Shown: positions 25,646 through 33,143 of the stretch, piece after piece
Position numbering within the stretch: position 1 is the stretch's first letter
Layout: each line of letters starts with the position of its first letter
Source of the DNA: an uncultured Woeseiaceae bacterium
GTDB lineage: Bacteria; Pseudomonadota; Gammaproteobacteria; Steroidobacterales; Woeseiaceae
Assembly (NCBI GenBank): GCA_905480255.1
Contig: CAJQPR010000049.1
Location: 1-33,175, forward strand
Direction of reading: 5' to 3'
Length of the DNA stretch: 33,175 nt
Made by a program: the position numbers and the translations under genes
The notes under the pieces: generated by a model
The model's database searches: none
What the model saw: the letters and a program-made list of their open reading frames with translations, nothing else
Told to the model about the DNA's origin: nothing

Positions 25646-27487
25646 ATGACTGCCGCGGAAGATACCGAATTTGATGCGCAGACTTTCCTGCGATCCCTGA
25701 CTAATCGACCGGGCGCATACCGCATGTTGAATGCGGCCGGGAAAGTTATCTATGTTGGCAAGGCGCGTAACCTGAAGAAGCGTGTCTCGAGCTATTTCCA
25801 GCGCAAGCATAGCGATGCGAAGACAGCAGTGATGATGCAGGTTGTCGCGGACGTCGAAGTCACGGTCACCAATACCGAGACAGAAGCGCTGATACTTGAA
25901 TACAATCTCATCAAGGAACACAAACCGCGTTTCAACGTAATTCTTCGTGATGACAAGAGTTATCCGTACATTTACGTTTCGACCAATCATGCGTTTCCTC
26001 GACTTAGATTTCATCGGGGGCCGCGGAAAGGGAAGGGTCGGTACTTCGGACCGTACCCCAGTACCAGCGCGGTCAGGAAAACACTGAATGAACTTCAGAA
26101 GCTGTTTCTGATTCGCCAGTGCAATGATAACTATTTCAAAAACCGTTCCCGACCGTGCCTTCAGTACCAGATTAAGCGGTGCACAGCGCCGTGCGTTGGC
26201 TATATCGACGAGGCGACCTACAAGGCAGATATCGATGCGGCGATTCTCTTTCTCGAGGGCAGAAACAGAAACGTAATCGATTCCATGGTCGCGAGAATGG
26301 AGGAGGCTGCAGAAAACCGGGAATACGAGCAGGCAGCACGTTTTCGTGACCAGATCGGCCGCCTGAAAGAGGTGGAGGCGGAGCAGCTCGTATCCCGCGT
26401 ACATGCCGGGGATCTCGATGTTATTGCCATGGCTTCGTTGCCTGGAGTGCACTGTGTGACGATGATGTTCATCCGCAGTGGCAAGGTGCTTGGTAGCCGA
26501 AACTTCTTTCCAAAAGTAGGTGGAGAGGCTACCGAATCCCAGGTGCTGACCGGCTTTCTGCCGCAGTATTATCTCAAACGGAATGCGCCAACCGAAATCG
26601 TCGTTGATGCCGAAGTGGACGACCCTGAATTGCTGGAAACCGGTTTTGCCGAGCGCGCCGGCCACAAAGTGACGATCAAGCACCGGGTTAGGGGCGATCG
26701 GTTCCGCTGGCTGCAGCTTGCTCGTACCAACGCTGATCAGGGTGTGAAGCTGCACGTTGCCAGTAATGCCACGCTGCAAAAACAGTTTGCGGCGCTGGGT
26801 GAGGTCCTGCAAATGGACGCACCTCCGGAACGACTGGAGTGCTTCGATGTAAGTCATACATCTGGCGAAGCAACAGTCGCGTCCTGCGTGGTCTTCAACC
26901 AGGCAGGGGCCCTGAAAAGTGACTATCGACGCTTCAATCTCACCCCGGATTCTGCCGGGGACGATTATGCGGCAATGGGAGAGGCTCTCAGGCGGCGCTA
27001 CCAGCGAATCAAGAAGGGCGAAGTGCCGATGCCCGACGTACTATTTGTGGATGGTGGTAAAGGGCAGCTCGCGGAGGCAATGACCGTGCTCGATCAGCTA
27101 GAGTTGGATTGGCTGCAGGTCGTTGCCGTTGCCAAAGGTCGCTCACGAAGACCCGGAATGGAGCAGCTCTTCTTGGCAGGCCAGAATACGCCCACTATAC
27201 TGCCCTCAGACTCGCCGGCATTGCTGTTGATTCAGCAAATCAGGGATGAAGCCCACAGGTTTGCGATTACAGGGCACCGGCAGAGACGTGCCAAGGCCAG
27301 AAGGACATCGCTGCTTGAGGAGATACCGGGCCTGGGGCCGAAGCGACGCCGGGAGCTGTTGAAGCAATTCGGGGGATTGCAGGGAGTTCGGGGAGCCGGA
27401 ATCGACGACCTGATAAAGGTGAGGGGGATCAGCCGCGCGCTGGCTGAAAAGATTTATAACAACCTGCACCTGGACGGAGGTTCATGA
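25646..27487 (+). CDS. uvrC: Excinuclease ABC subunit C
   Basis: Nucleotide-excision repair nuclease making both incisions around a UvrB-marked lesion. The 613-residue protein has the N-terminal GIY-YIG domain (GAYRMLNAAGKVIYVGKARNLKKRVSSYF region, about 17-50, with GAY for GIY), a cysteine-containing linker (SRPCLQYQIKRCTAPCVGYI), the UvrB-binding UVR motif about 205-240, the RNase-H-like 5'-incision domain (ECFDVSHTSG and FVDGGKGQLAEA) and C-terminal helix-hairpin-helix repeats (LEEIPGLGPKRRRELLKQFGG, then a second HhH). Its TGA overlaps the pgsA ATG (ATGA). The uvrC-pgsA order is widespread in gammaproteobacteria. Confidence 0.97.
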   Translation: MTAAEDTEFDAQTFLRSLTNRPGAYRMLNAAGKVIYVGKARNLKKRVSSYFQRKHSDAKTAVMMQVVADVEVTVTNTETEALILEYNLIKEHKPRFNVILRDDKSYPYIYVSTNHAFPRLRFHRGPRKGKGRYFGPYPSTSAVRKTLNELQKLFLIRQCNDNYFKNRSRPCLQYQIKRCTAPCVGYIDEATYKADIDAAILFLEGRNRNVIDSMVARMEEAAENREYEQAARFRDQIGRLKEVEAEQLVSRVHAGDLDVIAMASLPGVHCVTMMFIRSGKVLGSRNFFPKVGGEATESQVLTGFLPQYYLKRNAPTEIVVDAEVDDPELLETGFAERAGHKVTIKHRVRGDRFRWLQLARTNADQGVKLHVASNATLQKQFAALGEVLQMDAPPERLECFDVSHTSGEATVASCVVFNQAGALKSDYRRFNLTPDSAGDDYAAMGEALRRRYQRIKKGEVPMPDVLFVDGGKGQLAEAMTVLDQLELDWLQVVAVAKGRSRRPGMEQLFLAGQNTPTILPSDSPALLLIQQIRDEAHRFAITGHRQRRAKARRTSLLEEIPGLGPKRRRELLKQFGGLQGVRGAGIDDLIKVRGISRALAEKIYNNLHLDGGS

Positions 27488-28083
27488 GGCGGGGCTTGGG
27501 GAACAAATTGAAAGCGAACATACCGAATATTCTGACGTGGATTCGTATCGCTGCGATCCCGTTGGTGGTGTGGTGCTTCTTCAGCGATATTCGTGTCGAA
27601 GGCGATAATTTCGCCCGCCCAATTGCTGGCATGTTATTTGGCCTTGCGGCCATAACAGATCTATTTGATGGCTACCTCGCCCGCAAGTGGAATCAGATAT
27701 CGAAGTTTGGCGAGTTTCTGGATCCGGTTGCCGACAAGCTCATGGTCGCAACCTGCCTGGTTCTGCTGGTTCATACGGACCCCCGGATTGACGTCGCGCT
27801 GGTGGCAGCAGTCATCATTGGGCGGGAAATCACGGTTTCAGCCTTGCGGGAATGGATGGCCGGCCTCGGTGAAAGGTCGGTAGTCAAGGTTGGCATGGCG
27901 GGCAAGGTCAAGACGACTTTTCAAATGTTCGGTATTGCCTTCATGGTTTATGAGCATAAGCTGTTTGGCCTCGATGTTTATTTCATTGGGTATTACCTGT
28001 TACTCGTTGCAGCCGTAATGACGCTCTGGTCAATGATTGTTTACCTGCGCGCGGCTCGACCGTCGATGATGAACCAGGGATAG
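27484..28083 (+). CDS. pgsA: CDP-diacylglycerol-glycerol-3-phosphate 3-phosphatidyltransferase
   Basis: Integral inner-membrane enzyme of phosphatidylglycerol synthesis: CDP-diacylglycerol plus glycerol 3-phosphate to phosphatidylglycerophosphate and CMP. The 199-residue protein has the CDP-alcohol phosphotransferase signature: D59, D62-G63, A66-R67, G76, D80 and D84 (in DLFDGYLARKWNQISKF followed by GEFLDPVADK). Membrane segments are apparent at about 18-33, 45-60, 86-97, 101-115, 145-160 and 168-190. The N-terminus carries about 9 extra basic residues before NIPNILTWIRI; the ATG at 27484 couples to uvrC. It is followed by a tRNA-Gly gene with its own promoter, as in E. coli pgsA-glyW. Confidence 0.95.
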   Translation: MRRGLGNKLKANIPNILTWIRIAAIPLVVWCFFSDIRVEGDNFARPIAGMLFGLAAITDLFDGYLARKWNQISKFGEFLDPVADKLMVATCLVLLVHTDPRIDVALVAAVIIGREITVSALREWMAGLGERSVVKVGMAGKVKTTFQMFGIAFMVYEHKLFGLDVYFIGYYLLLVAAVMTLWSMIVYLRAARPSMMNQG

Positions 28084-28118
28084 AAGTCACTGAATCTGCA
28101 ACAATTTCGCCAAGGTCC

Positions 28119-28146
28119 TTGACAGCAGACGGGGACCGGCTAAAAT
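28119..28146 (+). promoter_or_regulatory. Strong sigma-70 promoter for tRNA-Gly
   Basis: A perfect TTGACA at 28119-28124 and TAAAAT at 28141-28146 are separated by 16 bp. The GC-rich stretch TCTCGGCCC after the -10 is a stringent-type discriminator, usual for stable-RNA promoters. Transcription would start near 28153, about 100 nt before the mature tRNA. Confidence 0.85.
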
Positions 28147-28152
28147 CTCGGC

Positions 28153-28252
28153 CCTCCCTGCAAAAGGGGGTGCGGAGTCGCAGGATCCGGCGCGACTCAG
28201 GTCAACGCAAAGACTAAAATATCAGCGGGCGTAGGAGCAAAGAGTAATCTGA
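28153..28252 (+). other. tRNA-Gly 5' leader with a strong hairpin
   Basis: The leader includes a perfect 7-bp stem, GAGTCGC (28175-28181) with GCGACTC (28192-28198), loop of 10. Near its end, GCGGGCGTAG (28225-28234) repeats with one mismatch the first ten bases of the tRNA (28253-28262). It is probably removed by RNase E/P processing. No open reading frame is evident. Confidence 0.5.
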
Positions 28253-28324
28253 GCGGGTGTAGCTCAGCGGTAGAGCATCACGTTGCCAACGTGAGGGTCG
28301 TGAGTTCAATCCTCATCACCCGCT
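28253..28324 (+). tRNA. tRNA-Gly (anticodon GCC)
   Basis: The cloverleaf is complete. The acceptor GCGGGTG pairs with CACCCGC; the D-stem is GCTC/GAGC; the anticodon stem TCACG/CGTGA encloses loop TTGCCAA with anticodon GCC at 28285-28287; the T-arm is GTGAG-TTCAATC-CTCAT with one G-U pair. The discriminator is T28324. The following bases are CAG, so the 3' CCA is not encoded and must be added enzymatically. Its position after pgsA matches glyW of E. coli; tRNA-Cys and tRNA-Leu, which follow there, are not intact here. Confidence 0.96.
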
Positions 28325-28359
28325 CAGATTGCTTTTCCTGCCATTTGGCGTCGGATCGT

Positions 28360-28400
28360 GCCGGTGCTCTTCCAGGCAAGGTTCGAACCCGTTCGCCGGC
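28360..28400 (+). other. tRNA-like 3' fragment or mini-hairpin
   Basis: GCCGGTG (28360-28366) can pair over 7 bp with CGCCGGC (28394-28400), enclosing the perfect palindrome GGTTCGAACC (28380-28389), which looks like a tRNA T-arm. D and anticodon arms are missing, so it is not a functional tRNA. It could be a degenerate remnant of a second tRNA or a chance structure. It ends at the stop codon of the convergent YkgJ-like gene. Confidence 0.35.
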
Positions 28401-28789
28401 TACCGCTTATCCAGGGCCGGGCGACTGTCAGCCATCAGCTCATCAAGCTTTTTCTGGGCTCTCTCAAGATACGCAAGGTCCTTTGGCTCGAGCATCTCGC
28501 ATTCGTCCTGAATCATGTCTTCAACTCGAACCGGATAATATCTACAGTCATTAGGCCGGTCGTAGTAGATGCCGCAACTGTATTTTTCCTGATCCGGCAA
28601 TTTTGTCAGCCACGGACACCTGTCCAGTGCCTCTCCAGTGTCGGGATCGAACCAGATTTCCCCGTTTTTGACATAGCTCGCAATATCCGGTCGATGAGTT
28701 TCCCACCATTCAATCTCATCCGCTGATGCAGAGAGACCGCCACCACCGTAACGGATACAGCATTTGCCGCATTGATTGCAGTCTTTCAT
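28400..28789 (-). CDS. YkgJ-family cysteine cluster protein
   Basis: A 129-residue soluble protein with the YkgJ/CxxCxxCC pattern: C4, C7, C10, C11 at the N-terminus (CNQCGKCC), then DRCPWL, YSCGIYYDRPNDCRYYP further on. The family is thought to bind zinc or an iron-sulfur cluster; no reaction is known. AGGAAA lies about 8 nt before the ATG. It is convergent with tRNA-Gly and 92 bp after the DUF2268-like gene on the same strand. Function cannot be stated beyond metal binding. Confidence 0.88.
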   Translation of the reverse strand: MKDCNQCGKCCIRYGGGGLSASADEIEWWETHRPDIASYVKNGEIWFDPDTGEALDRCPWLTKLPDQEKYSCGIYYDRPNDCRYYPVRVEDMIQDECEMLEPKDLAYLERAQKKLDELMADSRPALDKR

Positions 28790-28881
28790 CCTGCCTGTTT
28801 CCTGCGCCGCTGATTCGATGTACAGACAGTATTCCTCTTTGTTACAGCGTACAAACAGAAATACCAGGGAGGCCGTTTTGC

Positions 28882-29625
28882 CTAGCGGGCTCCCGCCAGG
28901 GTCAGGATTTCATCTGGCGTGAGGTCACCAAGATCCAAAACGCTCTGGCCGGAACTTGCGGTTGCCTGATGCACTATGTATCGACCGACACGATATCCAA
29001 TCGCATCTCTTCCATCCGGGTGTATACCACCCACCCAATCCGAATAACTCGCGTCAGCAGGTAATGCCAGTATTTCTTCGAGCCACTGGTCTACGTCATC
29101 CGGATAGCCATACGATTCCGGAAAATAGACGCCCGTGAATTCTTCCGAGAAAACACTTGCCAGCCCCTCATTAACGGCAGCAATCGCTATCCCGGGACCA
29201 AACTTGTTGTCCTGGATGGTCCAGCCTCTAAACAGGTGGTGTAGTTCATGGAATGTAGCCAAAGCCAACGCTGCTTCGGCCGCACCCGAGACTCCGCCGG
29301 GAAAAGTGCTGGATAGCTGCAACAGGATTTTTCCTGGTGCGTTAGCGCGGCCGGTAACGCCACCAACGGTGTCGATATTGCGTTCAATCTGCGCGACTGC
29401 AATTTCAATATTCGTCGGCAGGCTCGGCAATAGCGAGCGTACTTTGGCTTCAGACTCAATGATGATTCCGTGAATCAGCTCTTTTTCTATATCGGTGAAA
29501 GGGGGGCCGTCACCATCTTCAAACAGTATGTGCAACAACTTCGACGGGCTGCCAGGAAACTCTGTGTCGGGTTTATCTGTGCAGGCGCCCAGGGCAAGTG
29601 CGAGAATCAGGAATAGTATCTTCAT
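28882..29625 (-). CDS. Lipoprotein with DUF2268-like zinc-protease motif
   Basis: A 247-residue lipoprotein; the signal peptide ends in lipobox ALGAC (C15). A gluzincin-like motif HELHH is at 126-130 (ATFHELHHLFRG), with a downstream E153 in NEGLASVFSEE as the likely third zinc ligand. This pattern resembles DUF2268, predicted Zn-dependent proteases. The N-terminal third and C-terminal QSVLDLGDLTPDEIL tail are not recognised. It stands between ykgJ and the SGNH gene, with a terminator (29676-29711) just upstream, so it is transcribed separately from the SGNH gene. Substrate and physiological role are unknown. Confidence 0.78.
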   Translation of the reverse strand: MKILFLILALALGACTDKPDTEFPGSPSKLLHILFEDGDGPPFTDIEKELIHGIIIESEAKVRSLLPSLPTNIEIAVAQIERNIDTVGGVTGRANAPGKILLQLSSTFPGGVSGAAEAALALATFHELHHLFRGWTIQDNKFGPGIAIAAVNEGLASVFSEEFTGVYFPESYGYPDDVDQWLEEILALPADASYSDWVGGIHPDGRDAIGYRVGRYIVHQATASSGQSVLDLGDLTPDEILTLAGAR

Positions 29626-29675
29626 GTTGCTTTGATGCAGTCGAGCATCTTTTGGTTAGCAAGGCAGATACTCTG

Positions 29676-29711
29676 ACAAAACGAGGGATAGCCCTGCGAG
29701 GCTACCCCTCG
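29676..29711 (-). terminator. Rho-independent terminator of the SGNH hydrolase gene
   Basis: Read on the minus strand, CGAGGGGTAGCC and GGCTATCCCTCG form a 12-bp stem (one G-U pair) with a TCGCAG loop, immediately followed by TTTTGT. It lies about 30 bp past the SGNH gene stop at 29740 and before the start of the next gene (29625). Confidence 0.85.
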
Positions 29712-29739
29712 TCCGACACTCCATTAACCAGCCGGACTT

Positions 29740-30681
29740 TTAGTTAAGCGCTTCTGCTGCACGCGCGGCCAGCGCTTTGTGAGCAGCTGCCGTCGGATGC
29801 AACCCGTCCCAGAACAAGTGTTCTTCCGGGTTTGAACAGTTTGCGTCACTATCCGCGAAGAACATCAAGCAAGGCGTTGTCGCATTTGTCAGTCCGAAAT
29901 CGGCAGGACTGGCGACGACTTCGTCGATGAAGCCGCCCATATCCAGGCGCCGAATACTGATGCCCGGTAGCGATGCTTCGAGCTGAGACAGCGCTCCTTC
30001 AAGGCCAAGGTTGTACTGATCTGTCAGGAAAAATGCTCCAGCCACAGCAGCAGGCCCTGCAAGCTTTACAGCCGGTGCATGGCCAATATTCGGCGCATTG
30101 GCGACCATGAAGTTTCTGCCGCCGGCGAAATACAGTGCCTGAATTGTACCGGCCAGTTCACCAACCGCGGCTTGCAGGATGTTCCCTGCTTCGGGTGGAT
30201 TGAACAACGCATCCCTCAGATCATTTCCGCCAAACTGAACAACGTACAGGGCGTCTGACGGGGCAGTGCCATGATCTCCCAGGAACATGCCAACTTGCTG
30301 TGCACTTGACGGGGCAGCACTCCCACTGTTTGCCCGCGCCCGGCCGCCGCCATGCGCATAGTTGCCATTCATCCCAGGGTTATCACGTGAGGCTTTACCC
30401 CCTTTATTGTTTTGCAGGCTCTCCGCGAGTCGTTCTGCCCAGGTCCTGCCGTTACTGAAGTGATGCCCGCCCTGCGCATAGGGAAAGGACGGCACGACAA
30501 GGTAAGGTGCTTTTGACGTTTCACCGGTCAATGCATAGATATTTCCTGAATCCGAAAGACTGTCACCGAAGATAAACACACGGTCATGGTCTGACTGTGC
30601 GAGTACCACTCCGGAAAAGCATGGCAACAGGAAAAGGGAAACCAGCAAGATGAATGAGCGAAGTTTGGATTTTGTGTTCAT
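29740..30681 (-). CDS. Secreted SGNH/GDSL lipase or esterase
   Basis: A 313-residue exported hydrolase: signal peptide with cleavage after VVLA (residue 28), then block I FGDSLSDSGN with nucleophile S41, a central GGND (block III, oxyanion), and block V DGLHPTAAAH with D292 and H295. This is the GDSL family, with activity on lipid or carbohydrate esters. It lacks the C-terminal autotransporter seen in EstA-like proteins, so it should be soluble in the periplasm or secreted. AAGGAG lies 7-8 nt before the ATG. A palindrome 30-46 bp upstream may be a repressor site. The substrate is not deducible. Confidence 0.92.
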   Translation of the reverse strand: MNTKSKLRSFILLVSLFLLPCFSGVVLAQSDHDRVFIFGDSLSDSGNIYALTGETSKAPYLVVPSFPYAQGGHHFSNGRTWAERLAESLQNNKGGKASRDNPGMNGNYAHGGGRARANSGSAAPSSAQQVGMFLGDHGTAPSDALYVVQFGGNDLRDALFNPPEAGNILQAAVGELAGTIQALYFAGGRNFMVANAPNIGHAPAVKLAGPAAVAGAFFLTDQYNLGLEGALSQLEASLPGISIRRLDMGGFIDEVVASPADFGLTNATTPCLMFFADSDANCSNPEEHLFWDGLHPTAAAHKALAARAAEALN

Positions 30682-30710
30682 TGGTAACTCTCCTTTTTAC
30701 TTTGTGAATG

Positions 30711-30728
30711 CCCGACCGGTTGGTCGGT
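30711..30728. promoter_or_regulatory. Candidate TetR-type operator
   Basis: CCGACC (30712-30717) and GGTCGG (30722-30727) form an inverted repeat around GGTT, 30-46 bp upstream of the SGNH hydrolase start. ACCGACC/GGTCGGT palindromes are common TetR-family targets. No TetR gene is in the window. Confidence 0.45.
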
Positions 30729-30847
30729 ACATGTCCACAATGCAAAATGAAGAGCTCGGCGGCGTGAGGACGGGAAATGGAATTCCTCAGGAACTGGTGA
30801 TGGATTCCTGACGAAAAACGAATGGCATAGTTTCGGATTTATTGGAC

Positions 30848-30886
30848 CACCAGGAAAACTTCACTCAATCCCTGGGTGCTCTTTTT
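30848..30886 (+). terminator. Weak terminator- or attenuator-like hairpin
   Basis: CACCAGG can pair imperfectly (one bulge) with CCTGGGTG after a 16-base loop, followed by CTCTTTTT. No plus-strand gene ends here, so if real it would attenuate the lipoprotein gene at 30925. The rest of the 243-bp gap holds only the operator candidate and a TCAGGAA/TTCCTGA inverted repeat (30787-30811). Confidence 0.25.
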
Positions 30887-30924
30887 AGCGATAAGTAAAA
30901 CCGCGCGTATCGCCACATCGAATT

Positions 30925-31779
30925 ATGAATATGATTAGCAACCGGATGCCTTTTTCGATACTTATGAAACGAATTTCGTTGCTAATCTTGTCGCTGTTTA
31001 CAGTTGGTTGTGGAGGTGGCTCACCAACACCGGTTAGTCCGCCTCCAATCAGTCCGCCAGTAGCGCTGCAGTCGCCGGGAGGCCAGTGGCTAGGCTTCGA
31101 CAGCCAGTCGCGCCTCGTGAATCTGTTGGTCTCTGAATCCGGCGACGTCCGCGGCTTTCTTGAGCTCGGTACGGCGATGGAGCCACCTGCGTTCACGGCC
31201 GGAACCGTCGGCGTATCGAATGGAGACGCGATCAGCGGGGTGATGCGTGGCCAGGATCTCTTGTCCTTCCCGCCCGCAGGTCTGCCAGGAGCACCAAGTC
31301 CATACAGCTGCAGTATCTCGGGCACAGTTACAGAACGGGCAAGCATGAACGTGCAAATCGCCTGTTCTGACGATACGTCGCTGGTCTACGACGAAGCGCT
31401 TGTGCTGACCCCGCATCCAAGATATTTGCAAGGATCTTCGCTGTCGGCGATCGCGGGAAACTACACGTTGTCGACGAATCCGGCTACTAACATGCTCAAT
31501 GTCGCAGAAGATGGAACCGTATTTGGCATGTTCGACAATGGGCCAACGTGTACCGTAAACGGGACAGTGTCGATCATAGATTCGCGTTACAGCCTGCTGG
31601 ACGTTAGCTGGACGCTTTCTTCCTGTACGGACCTGCTTGGATTTGCTGAGGGCGGCGAATATAGCGGGTTCGCGATGCCATCGCCGGATTCCGGTGCGCC
31701 CGATAGTTACTATTTTCTGTTGATTCGTGAATTGCCCGACAGCCTGAGCCTCATTTCCGTCATCTACGATCCGACCTGA
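30925..31779 (+). CDS. Lipoprotein of unknown function with two similar domains
   Basis: A 284-residue lipoprotein with lipobox TVGC (C29), a Gly/Pro/Ser-rich linker (about 30-47) and then two beta-rich halves. Each half starts with a G-x-W/Y ... E-x-G-x-V-x-G-F/M strand pair and contains a C-x-[IV]-x-G-T-V motif: C129 and C147 in the first, C209 and C234 in the second, so each half may hold one disulfide. I do not recognise the family. The start is uncertain: ATG at 30925, 30946 or 30964 (the last gives a normal MKR signal peptide); none has a clear Shine-Dalgarno. It is convergent with the BNR-type lipoprotein. Confidence 0.7.
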   Translation: MNMISNRMPFSILMKRISLLILSLFTVGCGGGSPTPVSPPPISPPVALQSPGGQWLGFDSQSRLVNLLVSESGDVRGFLELGTAMEPPAFTAGTVGVSNGDAISGVMRGQDLLSFPPAGLPGAPSPYSCSISGTVTERASMNVQIACSDDTSLVYDEALVLTPHPRYLQGSSLSAIAGNYTLSTNPATNMLNVAEDGTVFGMFDNGPTCTVNGTVSIIDSRYSLLDVSWTLSSCTDLLGFAEGGEYSGFAMPSPDSGAPDSYYFLLIRELPDSLSLISVIYDPT

Positions 31780-31830
31780 TATCGCCTCAAGGCCCGCTTG
31801 CTTCGCTGCAATGCCGAAATCATGATTGGT

Positions 31831-33063
31831 CTAGTTGAACTCGCTGACTGGTATTCGAGCACTTTGAATACCGTAAACGTCGTCAACCTGGGTCGTCCAG
31901 ACAAGCACGATGTTGTCCCCTGCAACTGCAATCTGCGGAACACTGAATGCAAAAATGTCGGCGGCTTCACTCATCCGGTAAACGTCGCCAACGTCACCGG
32001 ACGGTGAGACACGACGCAGCAAGAGCTCCGCGCCGCCCTGGCCGGTTTTCTCTTGCCAGGCAACTATGAGGGTGCCGTCGGCATGCAGTGCGGCACCAAT
32101 ATGACCCAGCGGAATGTTGGCGCTGATCTCAATTGGATCCGAAAAGGTCTTCGCGCCGTCATTTGACCACGCAGCTTTGACCACTGGACTGCCACCGGCA
32201 GCTGTAAACCATGTCGTCACAACCTGGTTTCCGTTTGCGCGAATAATGGGTCCATTGACCGGACAGGCCGCGATTTCCCAGTTATCTCTCGACACCGGCT
32301 TGCCTTCCTGCCATTCCCCGAATTCGCGTCGCGAGACATAGATATCCCGGATTTCTTCCGTCGTTCGGTCGCGGTAAACGACGACGGGACCGTCAGTCGT
32401 CACCGCAACATCGGTCTGACAGCAATCGCAGGTAAGATCATCCACCAGCGCAGAGCGGATCGGCGTCTTGTCTTCACCAAAGGTCGCCGCCCGCAAAGTC
32501 ATGCCGCTGGCGCGAACGTCGTTCTCATCGTATTCGTTAACCATCTTGCGGCCGTCAAGCCAGACCATTCCCATACCATTGGTATCGGGGAAGAGAGTGA
32601 CGAAACCATGCTCGGTTGGCGTGCCGTCGAAATGCGGCAAAAAGGGTTCAGACCAGGTTTTCCCGCCATCGTACGACATCGCGACCTTAACGTCGTAGGC
32701 GTAACCACCTTCCGGCTGACTGTCGAGCCAATGAGCTCCCCACAGCGTTGCGGAGAGCGGCACGACAGACGGAAAGTCGGCCCAGTTTACGAACCAGCTG
32801 TCACCCTGAATGAGTGTGGCAGGCGAGCCCCAACCCTCATCGTCAAAAGAAGAGTAGCGGAGGGCAGTTCCTTCTCCAGCCGGCTCCATCCAGCTGAGAA
32901 TGACCGTCCCGTCCGGTCCGCTCGCCAGGTTTGGCCCCATGCTGCCTTCGGCCGCCGGGGTATCCAGTACTTGTTTAGCTGCCTCTGGAGATTCGCCCTG
33001 GCTGCAGGCTGAAGTAACAGCAAGTGTTGCCATCAACAGGCCGATACGGATGAGCATGTTCAT
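31831..33063 (-). CDS. Sialidase-like (BNR/Asp-box) lipoprotein
   Basis: A 410-residue lipoprotein from the ATG at 33063; a start at 33099 would add 12 residues. The signal peptide ends in lipobox TSAC (C20). Asp-boxes SYDGGKTW (130-137) and SNDGAKTF mark a six-bladed beta-propeller of the exo-alpha-sialidase superfamily. The arginine triad and catalytic Tyr/Glu of true sialidases cannot be placed by eye, so enzymatic activity is doubtful. A CDCC motif (C212, C214, C215) sits mid-protein and recurs, as I recall, in related bacterial propeller proteins; it might bind metal. Function unknown. Confidence 0.8.
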   Translation of the reverse strand: MNMLIRIGLLMATLAVTSACSQGESPEAAKQVLDTPAAEGSMGPNLASGPDGTVILSWMEPAGEGTALRYSSFDDEGWGSPATLIQGDSWFVNWADFPSVVPLSATLWGAHWLDSQPEGGYAYDVKVAMSYDGGKTWSEPFLPHFDGTPTEHGFVTLFPDTNGMGMVWLDGRKMVNEYDENDVRASGMTLRAATFGEDKTPIRSALVDDLTCDCCQTDVAVTTDGPVVVYRDRTTEEIRDIYVSRREFGEWQEGKPVSRDNWEIAACPVNGPIIRANGNQVVTTWFTAAGGSPVVKAAWSNDGAKTFSDPIEISANIPLGHIGAALHADGTLIVAWQEKTGQGGAELLLRRVSPSGDVGDVYRMSEAADIFAFSVPQIAVAGDNIVLVWTTQVDDVYGIQSARIPVSEFN

Positions 33064-33115
33064 CGCCTGATTATGCGGCTTGCCAATATCATTAGCCACG
33101 TTTCCAATATAGAAA

Positions 33116-33143
33116 TTGATTCGGCGGGGAAGGACGCTATACT
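33116..33143 (+). promoter_or_regulatory. Rightward promoter at the window edge
   Basis: TTGATT (33116-33121) and TATACT (33138-33143) are spaced by 16 bp, a good sigma-70 match pointing out of the window. The gene it serves is not visible. Confidence 0.65.

Noticed and set aside
25574-26857. 427-codon open frame antisense to uvrC
   Set aside because: It lies entirely opposite strongly conserved uvrC codons, has no recognisable domain and reflects GC-biased codon use.
28820-28858. Direct repeat GTACAGACAG / GTACAAACAG upstream of ykgJ
   Set aside because: Only ten bases with one mismatch, 29 bp apart; too weak to assign a role.
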